Shown: one piece after another, positions 1 through 12,100 of the stretch | Position numbering within the stretch: the first letter of the stretch is position 1 | How the letters are laid out: every line of letters starts with the position of its first letter | Source of the DNA: Nematopogon swammerdamellus | Lineage: Eukaryota; Arthropoda; Insecta; Lepidoptera; Adelidae | Reading direction: 5' to 3' | Length of the DNA: 64,000 nucleotides | NCBI GenBank assembly: GCA_946902875.1 | Contig: OX336340.1 | Location: 13,593,566-13,657,565, forward strand | Notes under the pieces: generated by a model | The model's input: the letters and a program-made list of their open reading frames with translations, nothing else | What the model was told of the DNA's origin: nothing | Databases searched by the model: none | Program-made: the position numbers and the translations under genes

Positions 1-330
1 CGTTCGACACACTTAACAGCCCATATCTTGAAAACTACTGAACTGATTTTTATTAAACTTACACTGTTCCCTAATTTGAAGTAAGTGTAAGCAATGGTTA
101 CAATCCGATTAATAGTTTCGGAGTAATGCGTGGACATACATACATACATGCATACAAACATACATACAAACATACATACGCTTATGAAATTTGGCACACA
201 TGTTTAGAAGCCCACATAGATTAACTTATACGAATATTGTGCAATTTCAACGATATTACATACATGCATAAGTGTCGAATTGATAACCTCCTTTTTTTGT
301 CGGTAATAAACAAAAACTAAGGAAGAAGGA
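1..330. repeat. Dispersed-repeat debris with CATA microsatellite
   Basis: The phrase AACTACTGAACTGATTTTTATTAAAC and a (CATA)n run at 134-180 are typical of lepidopteran non-autonomous elements. No gene is visible. Confidence 0.4.
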
Positions 331-375
331 GGAAACTGGATGTGTTCTGACACTGTGCCGTTGACGGATAGAGAA

Positions 376-406
<31 letters not shown>
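376..406. repeat. Poly-G homopolymer, 31 bases
   Basis: An uninterrupted run of G. The true length is uncertain because such runs are poorly read by every sequencing method. Confidence 0.85.
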
Positions 407-408
<2 letters not shown>

Positions 409-433
409 CGCTACTGTAGGTAAAACATTTCAT

Positions 434-557
434 TCAACTCAGCCGACTCTCCCACAGTGCCCAATACGCTGGCAGCGTTGCCCCTTTGAATCGCCAGCCC
501 TATCCGCTGAAAGAAGAATGACCTGGCGCGTCGGTCACCAGACTTATAGATGAGGAG
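434..557 (-). pseudogene. LINE C-terminal fragment ([11 protein letters not shown] family)
   Basis: Minus-strand translation reads SGDRRARSFFFQRIGLAIQR then GNAASVLGT. This is the end of a LINE polyprotein family with a restriction-like endonuclease, seen again at 14.5, 20.3, 35.2, 40.7, 41.2 and 42.5 kb. Confidence 0.6.
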
Positions 558-700
558 CTTTTATAAAAATATAATTTATTGCAACATTGTTGAATTAGTT
601 CTTCAATGATATGAATAGACTTGCTACGCATGGAATCTTACAACTTTTTACAATGAACAGGTTGCATGCGACAAACATACAAAAAAAAATCCTACAAACA
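550..700 (+). repeat. Dispersed repeat G
   Basis: The block with GCAACATTGTTGAATT and TCTTACAACTTTTTAC recurs at 17640-17770, 19196-19265, 29130-29310 (reverse) and 29760-29925. Class unknown. Confidence 0.6.
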
Positions 701-809
701 AGACAAACATTTCAAAAATGATCTCAATGCATTATATCTAATTATTCTTAATCCACCCAACATTTGTTTTTTTTTATATCTCAGACACGCCAATTTTACT
801 TTATTTTAT

Positions 810-2190
810 TTTATATAGCTTTTGCCCGCAGCTTCGCTCGCGTGAAATTCGTATTTCAAAGAAAGAAAGTAAGTAACTAAGGGCGAGCTGGGTTCAGGTA
901 AACGATAAACCGTCTCGAAGAAAGTGAGTAACTTTTTGAGGCCGAAGGCGGAGTTGCGTTCAGGAAGACGATAAACCTTCTCGAAGACAGTAAGTAACTA
1001 TCGGCGAGGCCGAAGGCCGAGCTGAGTTCAGGAAGAGGATAAACCATCTTTAAGAAAGTAAGTAACAAAGAGCGAGGCCGAAGGCCGAGCTGCGTTCAGG
1101 AAGAGGGTAACCTTTTTGAAGAAAGTAAGTAACTATGGGCGAGGCCGAAGGCCGAGCTGCGTTCAGGAAAACGATAAACCTTCTCGAAGACAGAAGGTAA
1201 CTATGGGCGAGGCCGAAGGCCGAGCTGCGTTCAGGAAGAGGATAATCTTTTCGAAGAAAGTAAGTAACAGAGGGCGAGGCCGAAGGCCGAGCTGCGTTCA
1301 GGAAGAGGATAAACCATCCCTAAGAAAGTAAGTAACAAAGGGCGAGGCCGAAAGCCGAGCTGCGTTCAGGAAGAGGATAACCTTTTCGAAGAATGTAAGT
1401 AACAGAGGGCGAGTCCGAAGGCCGAGCTGCGTTCAGGAAGACCATAAACCTTTTCGAAGACAGTAAGTAACTATGGGCGAGGCCGAAGGCCGAGCTGCGT
1501 TCAGGAAAACGATAAACCTTCTCGAAGACAGTAAGTAACTATGGGCGAGGCGCGACTATTTTTTTTAATTAACTGCATATTTACTTTTCCTTTAAATAGA
1601 ACAGAAATTGCTAAATTTCAATTTTCCACTCGCTCTCCTGAACAATTTAGCATTTTGGTTAATACAGTGTTTTGCTCTGGAGCAGCCGATAGGTTTGCAC
1701 CTAAAATTAATCAAATAGATAGGTACCTAACGAAGTTAACCTACATAATAGTATGAATCGAATTAAATAAGAAACTCTGCTCAAGACAATGCATACACAC
1801 ACCGCGCTCCGCCGCCGCCGCGCCGCCAGTATCCGCCAGCAGCCGCGCCACTAACCCCAGCCGCGCCACTAACCCCCTCCGCGCCGCGCCGCCCTATATT
1901 TCGGCGCTTGGAACAATTCGATTTGTATGGGAGCCACATCTTAGCGTAGCCGGAAGTGAATTTTAGTAAGCCTATCCTGTGTCCCGTATAGTAAAATTGG
2001 TTTGTACTAAGTTTCATCAAATTCGGATGGCTTTAAGAGTTATGGAGGAACATACATACATACATACATACAGATAAGATTTCTAAAAATCGTCAATTTA
2101 GCTTTAGTATCATACATAGAGGCTACAAACTCAATATTTCCTAAAACAAAGTAACTTACTCCATGACCATCCCTTACAGATTTATTATTA
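810..2190 (-). mobile_element. Non-autonomous Helitron, reverse orientation
   Basis: The left end is the reverse complement of the Helitron 3' terminus (GCCGCGGGCAAAAGCTAG type, here mutated). It runs into a minisatellite (868-1555), a GC-rich stretch (1795-1895) and an interior (1916-2190) that matches 57290-57515. No open gene. Confidence 0.6.
868..1555 (+). repeat. Helitron minisatellite, about 66-bp unit
   Basis: About ten units, each with GAAAGTAAGTAACTA then GGGCGAGGCCGAAGGCCGAG then GCTGCGTTCAGGAAGA. The GGCCGAAGGCC core is itself palindromic. Spurious open frames arise from the repeat. Confidence 0.85.
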
Positions 2191-2551
2191 GTATTGATGA
2201 TTTTATATTTTATATTTTATTAATAAATTCAATAATTTCTTTCATCTTACATATTCATAATAGTATACCTTTTATTTATCTTTTATTTAGTTTAATCTTT
2301 TATTTATATTAATTGCTTTCATTAAAAACTTCTATTAAATTAAATATTTAATTTATTAAACTTCAATATTTTTCAAACTAGTTTAACCTAATAAAACAAT
2401 AATGTAAATGTTTGCACGTTTATAATCTACAAAAATACAACAGATGTCATTATTGGCAGTGATGTAGCCATAAGTGTTAGGTCACTATTATGAGTACGTA
2501 CAGCTGTAGTGGCTGTAATACGCGACATTTTTTAATTTGTTTTATTGCTGA
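2191..2551. other. AT-rich intergenic stretch
   Basis: Very AT-rich (TTTATTTAT runs). I see no gene or recognisable element. Confidence 0.5.
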
Positions 2552-3003
2552 TTAAGACGAGACGGAAGTTAACTTTCTCCATACAAAATCGTCTTTCGCC
2601 ATTTATGTTTTCTAACTTTATGCGATTTTTACAAAACAAAATTTCTTGCTTACCCCGATTGTCGGGATTCAGCGTGTGTGATATGTATGTATGTATGTAA
2701 AATTTCTTGTCTTAAGGACAGTCCAATCTACGTTCCTGTCATTTTTTGTTTAGATGAAATATATCTACAATACCGTAGCTAAAAATTTGTACCTATTTCG
2801 ACAGAAAACATTTGAATTTTTTATATTTTTTTTATGTCATCAAGTTCATTTGAGTCATCACTTTAGATATTCAAATAATAAAAAGACAGGAACGTAGATT
2901 CGACTGTTCTTATTACAACAAAACATTATTGTTTAGGGGGGTAAAAACACAAATGCCGAAAGACGATTTTGTATGGAGAAAGTTAATTTCTGTCTCGTCT
3001 TAA
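2552..3003. mobile_element. TTAA-flanked terminal-inverted-repeat element
   Basis: TTAAGACGAGAC at 2552 faces GTCTCGTCTTAA at 3003, with about 55 bp of inverted similarity (CTTTCTCCATACAAAATCGT in both) and an inner inverted pair (CAATCTACGTTCCTGTC against GACAGGAACGTAGATT). TTAA at both edges fits a piggyBac-type target duplication. A SINE-B tail (about 2641-2699) sits inside. No transposase remains. Confidence 0.6.
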
Positions 3004-3109
3004 GTGTTGTATAAAACAGTCGTATGTTGCCATTAAATATTAACATTGAATGTGTAACAATGAAACAATTATTTTTATAGCTCCTGCTAACCGTTTACTG
3101 CCATAATAT

Positions 3110-6100
3110 TCAAGAAGATGAGTCGACTATTTTAATATCTTTCGTCCCCGTGCAGCTGTGTCCTGAGTCTTCCGTTGCCACATGTGCGGTTGCAATCGCC
3201 AGATTTCTTGTTGGCAAATCCACTTCCTTTATTATGGGTGCTTCCGTATCTTTTATTGCCGTCAGTGCATCAGTTTTTGCTACCGGCACATCGGTGTAGG
3301 CGTCTATTGTCGCTATCGCCCCCAGCGAGGTCTCAGTTACTGCTGATTTCGTGATCGCTGCATTTGTGACTGCTTTCAACACATCTAAGATTTCCAGTAC
3401 TGGCAGTTTTGCTGTCGCCACATTTGTCTTCACTGAATATATATCTTCTGGTGCTGTGACTGTCGATTCGGTAATTACTGAATTTATGACGGTCTTCGTA
3501 ACACCTAATTTTTCCTCTTCTAATTTTTTCGTAATTGGTGATTTTGGGACTAACTTCGGCGCAACTAAGGCTATCGTATTGTCGTATAGGACTTCCGGTT
3601 TTGCTGCGTTTCCCACACTTTTGAATTCAGTTGCTATCGCGTTCGTATTGCCTGAACTTGTGACTACAGATGCATCGGTTTCAGACATTACCGTGTGATC
3701 TGGGTTTAAAACCGCTTTCACCGCATCTACAACTGTAATTCCTAGTGTCTGCGGTATCGATGAACTTGTGACTACGTTCGCTACATCTAGGCCGTCAGTA
3801 ACTACCACTTTAGTATTTATGGTATTTTTGACTGCTTTTACCACATTCTCAGATTCCAGTACTTTCGTGTTCTCTGCATTTGTAAAGGCCTTTCCCACAT
3901 TGACGGATTCAGATGTGAATATGCGCTGGTTTGCTGAATTTTTAATTGACCTTGTCACATCTAAATCATCAGTTGCTGGTGATTTGGCATTTACTGCATT
4001 TGTGGCGATTTTTTCCGTATCTAAAGCACCTGTTGCCACAATGTTAGTATTTACTGCATTTCTGAAGCCTGTGGCATCAGTTGTCACCACTTTTGTATAC
4101 GCTGCATTTGTGACTCCTGTCGCTACATCTATTGAGTCAGATGCAATAACTTCCGTATTCTCTATATTTGTTACTGGTTTTGGCACGTTTATGGCATCAT
4201 TTTCCACTGATTTCGCTTTCGTTGTACTTGTGGCTGCTTCTGTTGCATTTTGGACTTGCACCGAAATTGTCTGTGATTTTGAATCCACCCCTGGTACTTC
4301 GACTGAAGAAACTCTGTAATGATAATATTCACATGAGTTATTTCGGAGCAGCTGGTGTGCAGAGTGATGTTGACATCGGACTCTTGATATACAGATCCGT
4401 GTTACAAATCCGGCCGACCAATGAGTTTATCTGATTATGCATATATGTATATAATATATACATACCTATATACCACCACCTATTAAGGAGCATATTATGC
4501 TCCTTACTAGGTGGTAGGGCTACATTATAGCCGACTTGCTTGCTAGAACTCCACTGAACGATAAATGGCCATTATCAGTCTTGTCTGTTTTCTCTTCTAG
4601 TCCAGTATAGCCAGCAATTCAAAGGAAATTTACGCTCACCAAGGTGATATTGGCTGGTTGGAGCAGGCTCCTCTGACTCAGCCACCTATACCGATATACA
4701 TAAACAACTGACCTGGGTTCTAATAAAAGCAGATCGTTTTACATATGTGATTACTGGTATCACCAGATTACGCTTTTTAATATACTATGTTTAATGTAGG
4801 TACTGAAAATATTTTAAAGTTATGTAATTTACTCAATAGGAATGTGAAAATTTATTTGAAAATCAAAAGTTGAAAGTGGTCTAGAATCAATACAACCTAA
4901 AATTCATATTAGTAGATACTTACGATTGCTTGTCGGAACTTTTCACCACGCCTCCGCCGGAACCGATGTTAACAAGAGGATCGTCTTGGATGCTGATGCT
5001 ACTCCTGAAATTATATGTTTAAAGAAAATTTGTATTGTATTACGCCAAGAATTAAGTTATCGTGTTTTCTAACAGTAACCAGCTAATAATCTATTCAATC
5101 TTTTCGCTATTCGGTCAAAATGCAATTAAGGCGTTCCGCGCCCGACCCAATCTCACTAATATCATAAATGTGAAAGTATGTTTGTTTGTTTGTTTGTTTG
5201 TTTGTTTGTTCCTCTTTCACGCCTGAACGGCTGGACGGATTTGGACGAAACTTCGTATATAGGTAGTGTATATCCCGGAGTAACATAATTTAAAAAAAAA
5301 TTGATCAAGTTCGAGCCGAGCTCGCGTACAGAGGGTTCCGTACCATCGCGTTTTCTGTGAGAACTAGAAGGATTGGGATTTTCGTTTACGTTTTCCTGTA
5401 AATTAAGTGTATATCCCATGGTAACAATTTTTTTTTAAAAGTGGTCAAGTTCGAGTCGAACTCGCGTAAAGAGGGTTCTGTACCATCGCGTTTTCTGTGA
5501 GAACTAGAAGGATTGGGATTTTCGTTTACGTTTTCCTGTAAATTAAGTGTATATCCCATGGTAACAATTTTTTATTAAAAGTGGTCAAGTTCGACTCGAA
5601 CTCGCGTAAAGAGGGTTCCGTACCATCGCGTTTTCTGTGAGAACTAGAAGGATTGGGATTTTCGTTTACGTTTTCCTGTAAATTAAGTGTATATTACAGT
5701 AAAGGGGGCGGGGGAGGGGAGGGGGGAGGGGGGAAGGGAGAGGAAGAGGGAGAGGGAGAGGGAGAGGGAGAGGGAGAGGGAGAGGGAGAGGGAGAGGGAG
5801 AGGGAGAGGGAGAGGGAGAGGGAGAGGGAGAGGGAGAGGGAGAGGGAGAGGGAGAGGGAGAGGGAGAGGGAGAGGGAGTGGGAGAGGGAGAGGGAGAGGG
5901 AGAGGGAGAGGGAGAGGGAGAGGGAGAGGGAGAGGGAGAGGGAGAGGGAGAGGGAGAGGGAGAATAAATTCGTATTTCAAAAGAAGAAAGTAAGTAACTG
6001 AGGCGAGGCCGAAGGTCGAGCTGCGTTCAGGAAGTCCTTCTCGAAGAAAGTAAGTAACTAAGGGCGTGGCCGAAGGCCGAGCTGTATCCTGGAAGACGCT

Positions 6101-9100
6101 AAACCTTCTCGATGACAGTAGGTAACTATGGGCGATAGTTACTTACTTTCTTCAAGACGGTTTATAGTCTTCCTGAACGCAGCTCGGCCTTCGGCCTCGC
6201 CCTCAATTACTTAATTTCTTCGAAAAGGTTTATAGTCTTCCTGAACGCAGCTCGGCCTTCGGCCTCGCCGTTAGTTACTTACTTTCATCGAGAAGGTTTA
6301 TGGTCTTCCTGAACGCAGCTCGGCCTTCGGCCTCGCCCTCTGTTACTTACTTTCTCCGAAAAGGTCATCGTCTTCCTGATCGCAGCTCGGCCTTCGGCCT
6401 CGCCCTCAGTTACGAACTTTCATCAAGAAGGTTTATAGTCTTCCTGAACGCAGCTCGGCCTTCGGCCTCGCCCTCAATTACTTAATTTCTTCGAAAAGGT
6501 TTATAGTCTTCCTGAACGCAGCTCGGCCTTCGGCCTCGCCCTTAGTTACTTACTTTCATCGAGAAGGTTTATGGTCTTCCTGAACGCAGCTCGGCCTTCG
6601 GCCTCGCCCTGTGTTACTTACTTTCTTCGAAAAAGTCATCGTCTTCCTGAACGCAGCTCGGCCTTCGGCCTCGCCCTCAGTTACTTACTTTCTTCAAGAA
6701 GGTTTATAGTTTTCCTGTACGCAGCTCGGCCTTCGGCCTCGCCCTCGATTACTTACTTTCTTTGAGTAGGTTTATCGTCTTCCTGAACGCAGCTCGGCCT
6801 TCGGCCTCGCCCTTAGTTACTTACTTTAGTTGAGAAGGTTTATCGTTTACCTTAACGCAGATCGGCCTTAGTTAATTACTTTCTTCCTTTGAAATACGAA
6901 TTTCACGCGAGCGAAGCCGCGGGCAAAAGCTAGTATTTTATATATGCAAAAGGTTAACATGGAAATATGAGTTTTTAATTAGGTATATAAAATTTATAAA
7001 ATTCGGATAATATATGTAGAATAAAAAAAAAATAGGTAAAAAAACTTTTAAGTTAAACGGTTTTATTAAAAATAAAAAAACTAGAAAAAAACAGCTGTAC
7101 AAAAAACTAGAAAATAATAAGGACGCAAGCCTGGGCCTTCTTAAGATTTTACGTCTGGGTAAGAAATCGTGCAATACTAGCGTGCTGTCTTCTCATGGAT
7201 GCCAAAGGGCACATTGTGTCGCTGCGTCAGCGGAATAAGTAAGAAATTGAGACTTTTAACAGACTAATATAAAAACGTGGGGCGCATGTTATTTATTACG
7301 CATATTATACGCCCCACGTTTTTATATTAGTCTGTTAAAAGTCTCAATTTCTTACTTATTCCGCTAACGCAGCGACACAATGTGCCCTTTGGCATCCATG
7401 AGAAGACAGCACGCTAGTATTGCACGATTTCTTACCCAGACGTAAAATCTTAAGAAGGCCCAGGCTTGCGTCCTTATTATTTTCTAGTTTTTTGTACAGC
7501 TGTTTTTTTCTAGTTTTTTTATTTTTAATAAAACCGTTTAACTTAAAAGTTTTTTTACCTATTTTTTTATTTACTCGTTTTTAGTTTGATTTTTGGCTTG
7601 TATCATTCATTACGTAAACTCGTCATCCTTTCCAACTCTCTCATTGCATTTTTATTACTCGGTTTCTTACCTGTCAATTACTCACAATCAAGCTCCTCAA
7701 TACATAACCCTTCTAAAGACTTTACGCGACTCAATGCAACATACGCTTGACCCTCCTCAAATAGTCTGGAGCCCAAATACACGACAGCACGGTCAACAGT
7801 ACTGCCCTGCATTTTATGGACAGTGGAGGCCCATGACAAAATTATCGGTAACATCCGTCTCTCAGCTGTTCCATAATTAAACTTTGCTGGAAACTGTATG
7901 GCTTTAGGATTTATAATGTGTCCGCCGTCTCTTTCAAAATCAATTTGAACAGATGGTATGTCTGTTTCATACTTTTGCGTTCGACAAGTATGGGACACTC
8001 GTCCAAACAAACCAAATGAGCCCAAACTCGAGGGGGTTACTAGTAACGGTTGAAGAGTTCTACTGTACACCTCCTGACTCCATCATCAGACCCTCGTCAC
8101 CAAGTGTATTGGTAGAAGTAAGGGACACTCGTCCAAACCAACCATATGAGCCCAAACTCGAGGGGGTTACTAGTAACCGTTGAAGAGTTCCACTGTACAC
8201 CTCCTGACTCCATCATCAGACCCTCGTCACCAAGTGTATTGGTAAAAGTAAGGGACACTCGTCCAAACCAACCCTATGAGCCCAAACTCGAGGGGGTTAC
8301 TAGTAACGGTTGAAGAGTTCCACTGTACACCTCCTGACTCCATCATCAGACCCTGGTCACCAAGTGTATTGGTAGAAGTAAGGGACACTCGTCCAAACCA
8401 ACCATATGAGCCCAAACTCGAGGGGGTTACTAGTAACCGTTGAAGAGTTCCACTGTACACCTCCTGACTCCATCATGAGACCCTCGTCACCAAGTGTATT
8501 GGTAGAAGCAAACAACAACAACAACCTCCTGACTCCATCATCAGACCCTCGTCATCAAGTGTATTGGTAGAAGTATGGGACACTCGTCCAAACCAACCAT
8601 ATGAGCCCAAAATCGAGGGGGTTAATAGTAACGGTTGAAGAGTTCCACTGTACACCTCCTGCCTCCATCATCAGACCCTCGCCACCAAGTGTATTGGTTA
8701 AAAGTGTGGGACACTCGTCCAAACCAACCAAATGAGCCCAAACTCGAGGGGGTTACTAGTAACGGTTGAAGAGTTCCACTGTACACCTCCTGACTCCATC
8801 ATCAGACTCTCGTCACCAAGTGTATTGGTAGAAGTATGGGCCACTCGTCCAAACCAACCAAATGAGCCCAAACTCGAGGGGGTTACTAGTAACGGTTGAA
8901 GAGTTCCACTGTACACCTCCTGACTCCATCATCAGACCCTCGTCACCAAGTGTATTGGTAGAAGTATGGGACACTCTTCCAAACCAATCATATGAGCCCA
9001 AACTCGAGGGGGTTACTAGTAACGGTTGAAGAGTTCCACTGTCCACCTCCTGACTCCATCATCAGACCCTCGTCACCAAGTGTATTGGTAGAAGTATGGA

Positions 9101-12100
9101 ACACTCGTCCAAACCAACCATATGAGCCCAAACTCGAGGGGGTTACTAGTAACGGTTGAAGAGTTCCACTGTCCTCCTCCTGACTCCATCATCAGACCCT
9201 CGTTACCAAGTTGAAATTATCATAATATCATATTGTCACGAGAACTCAATGTGTGTGCAAAGTTTCATAAAAATCGGTTCAGTAGAAGTAGTTGAAAAAG
9301 TTGTCGCAAGATTTGAAGCAAAGATAGTAACAAACAAACAAATATACGGAGTCAAGCTAAATAAAACCGTTTAAAAAAGAGGACTAAAGGTAAATAAATA
9401 CCAAAAATTCAAGCTCTAGACAGCCGGAGTCAACTTCCATGTCATCAAATTAATACGGCATATTAATGTAAGTTATCAAATTACATCTCTCTCTAATAAT
9501 AGTGAAGATTCGTGCAAAACAGCTTTGCGAGGGGATTGCGTCGTCTGTGACTCCACCTGTTGGGCCAAACCCACCACAAAAACTCAACTTCTTCTAAATT
9601 TGGGTCCATTAACGGATTCTAATGTAAGGAGACAGAGAACTAGATGTTTAAGGTTTACACTAACGAACAGAATAACTTAATGTATCCAGCTGGCATTTAA
9701 CTTATGAATTTATATAGGTGTCCCAACATTCTACGTCAAGCGGGAACCAGGGGGTAGGACTATCCAGGGAAAATAAGAAAAAAAATCAGAGCAATTTGTT
9801 TTAATGATATAGGCATTTTTTTGAAAAACACTGAAAATGGACATCACACACACACACACATTTTCAGGTACAATGACTACAAATTTGAAAATATGAATAT
9901 TAAAATTTTTGCATCGGTAGCCTTAATAACTCTGCTATTGACCACTATCGCAAATAAAGACAAAATGACGTTGAATTTTTTTCTTAAATTTTTTAGAGAT
10001 AATTCAAGATATAAAAATGTGTGTAGTTACTATGGCACTAATTAGGTAGGTACTAACTATGGCAAGTTGTCACAAAAGTTAGCGCAACTAATCAAGATTT
10101 AAAAATGAGGTATTATACCACCTCCTACGTCATGCCTTAAAAAAATACTTCTTACTTTTTCTAAACAAGAGCAAACTTAAAATAATAAATACCTTTGCTC
10201 AGTAAAAATGGCCTTCAGTGCCTATTAGACAATATGCAGGTTAGATTTATATAATTATTTTTCTTATTTTTCCTTGGGTATTCATAAACTGGCCCACTCC
10301 CTGGTTCCTGCTTGACGTTGAATTTTGGGACAGGTTGTACATATCACCTCCAAGGAAATGTTTTCTTCGGTCTTCCCATGATAGCCGTGTGGGGCCGGTA
10401 CTTTAAAAGAATAGCCCCACTGCATCTCTCCCCGTGTATTTCGTAAAAGGCGACTAAGGGATATGACTCCCTTTTTATATTACTAGGGTTAAACCCTACC
10501 AGGGTTTAAGGCGCCCGGATTGGTACCACCGCACTGAATGAAAGGTCGGTCGAAACGGCTATGTAAATAATTTGTGTTTTCCGTCCAGTTCAGTGTAGCC
10601 GGCACGACCGAAGGGAAGCACTGACGTGGCACCAAGATCACCCGGTGTTATGGGCTGACATCACAGATGTTGTAGGTGATGTAGCCAACCGTGTCAGTTC
10701 CATTAAAAAAAAATAGCGAACATTCAATGTGAGTCATTTACCATTAGTCGTTTACACTTACAAAAATCTTCCTTCTGACTTGACGGCAGGCTGCTGGGAG
10801 TCCGGAGAGCTGACCTTCAGGACAACTGGATCCGCATACAGACCGCTAGGCACGCTCGGCTTGCTGCAGAATGCAAAATCATTAGGCATCGCATTTTGTT
10901 TCATAAATACTAGGGTTCCATAGCAGGATCACTCTCGTGTCTGTCTGGCCGTCTGCATGTCCGTCTTTCACAATATATTTTCTCCGAATCTACTGCAATA
11001 AATAAGCCGAAATTTTGTACATATATAGAGTTGGATGACCCAATCACGGACGAATAGCAAATTGAAAGAATTTTCACTTTGGGGGTTAATTTTGGGAGAC
11101 AAAAATTTTGATTGTATTTTGATTGTTGAACTTACTCATAATTAGAGCTTGCAATCGCCTCATCTTCTTGCGTTATAATGGATTTCACTTGGCTGTAAAC
11201 ATAACATCACATATTCATTTTAAGGCGGCATTAGCAATAATATACCTAAACAAAGAACGTCATTTTCATTCAGTAGAAGTCACCTTTAGGTGTTTGCATA
11301 AAATAGCCTGTTTTACTTATTATTACATAGGCGTTTAAATTATATATATAAAGTTAAATAGACAAAATATAATTAGAACTACCTACAATAACTAACGCCA
11401 CCACCCACCGGCCCGGCCCCTGCAATCCGTATATCAAAGCAGGTAATTTTTCATAAAACACGACAATTAATTAACTTTAGTTGTGTAATTAATTATTGTT
11501 TACAATAGACTTACTAATTGAGTAATTTGGAAAAAAACTACGCTGTTAGGATGTACTACCTGCATGCATATGTAACTGCAATTCCAAAAATGGTAATGTA
11601 ATGTATTAATTAATCATAAATCAGGATGTGCCGTTAATTGGATTGTTAGGTACTGATATATTACCGTTCACTTAAAAAAAATATATAAGACGCACCCTGG
11701 ATTCTGCAAGAGGTAGTTTTCTTTTAGTTGTGAAGCGGAATCGGTGATGTAGTTGTCGTCGAATTCGTTATTTATGTCGGTCGCATCATTCCCGGAAAGT
11801 TCGGGTGCTTTAGAGCCACCGGGTCCGCCTGGTCCGCCTGGTCCGCCCGGTCCGCCGGGTCCGCCCGGTCCGCCGGGTCCGCCCGGTCCGCCGGGTCCGT
11901 CCGGTCCGCCGGGTCCTTGCGGCCCTTCTTGGTGCTTGTATTTTTCTATGTCGTCGACGTCTATGTATCGCACACCATCCGGTCCCTTGGGTCCTTCTAC
12001 GTGGACATATTTATATTTTCCATCGACGAACTGACGGTATACATACGTGTACTTTCCGGCGTCGCTGTGAATGTATTTCCCCTCGTTCGAAGGGTGGTAG

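Larger units (their letters stand above)
5151..6933 (+). mobile_element. Full-length non-autonomous Helitron in CP-F intron 3
   Basis: The 5' end is A|TCTCACTAATATCATAAATG and the 3' end is GCGAAGCCGCGGGCAAAAGCTAG|T, fitting Helitron rules (5' TC, 3' hairpin then CTAG, insertion between A and T). It is 1783 bp with no coding capacity. It holds a 140-bp triplicate, a GAGGGA microsatellite and a minisatellite that reverses orientation. Confidence 0.75.

Noticed and set aside
3351..4319. Long plus-strand open frames opposite the CP-F tail
   Set aside because: They are antisense to an exon with consistent splicing and phase; their composition mirrors the repeat tail.
5653..6001. Open frames of EG, RE or PL repeats on both strands
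   Set aside because: They come from the GAGGGA microsatellite.
6300..6765. Open frames such as [11 protein letters not shown] repeated
   Set aside because: Translations of the Helitron minisatellite; the same peptides appear in every array.
11753..12034. Plus-strand collagen-like Pro-Gly frame
   Set aside because: Antisense of the Gly-Gly-Pro tract in CP-F exon 2.
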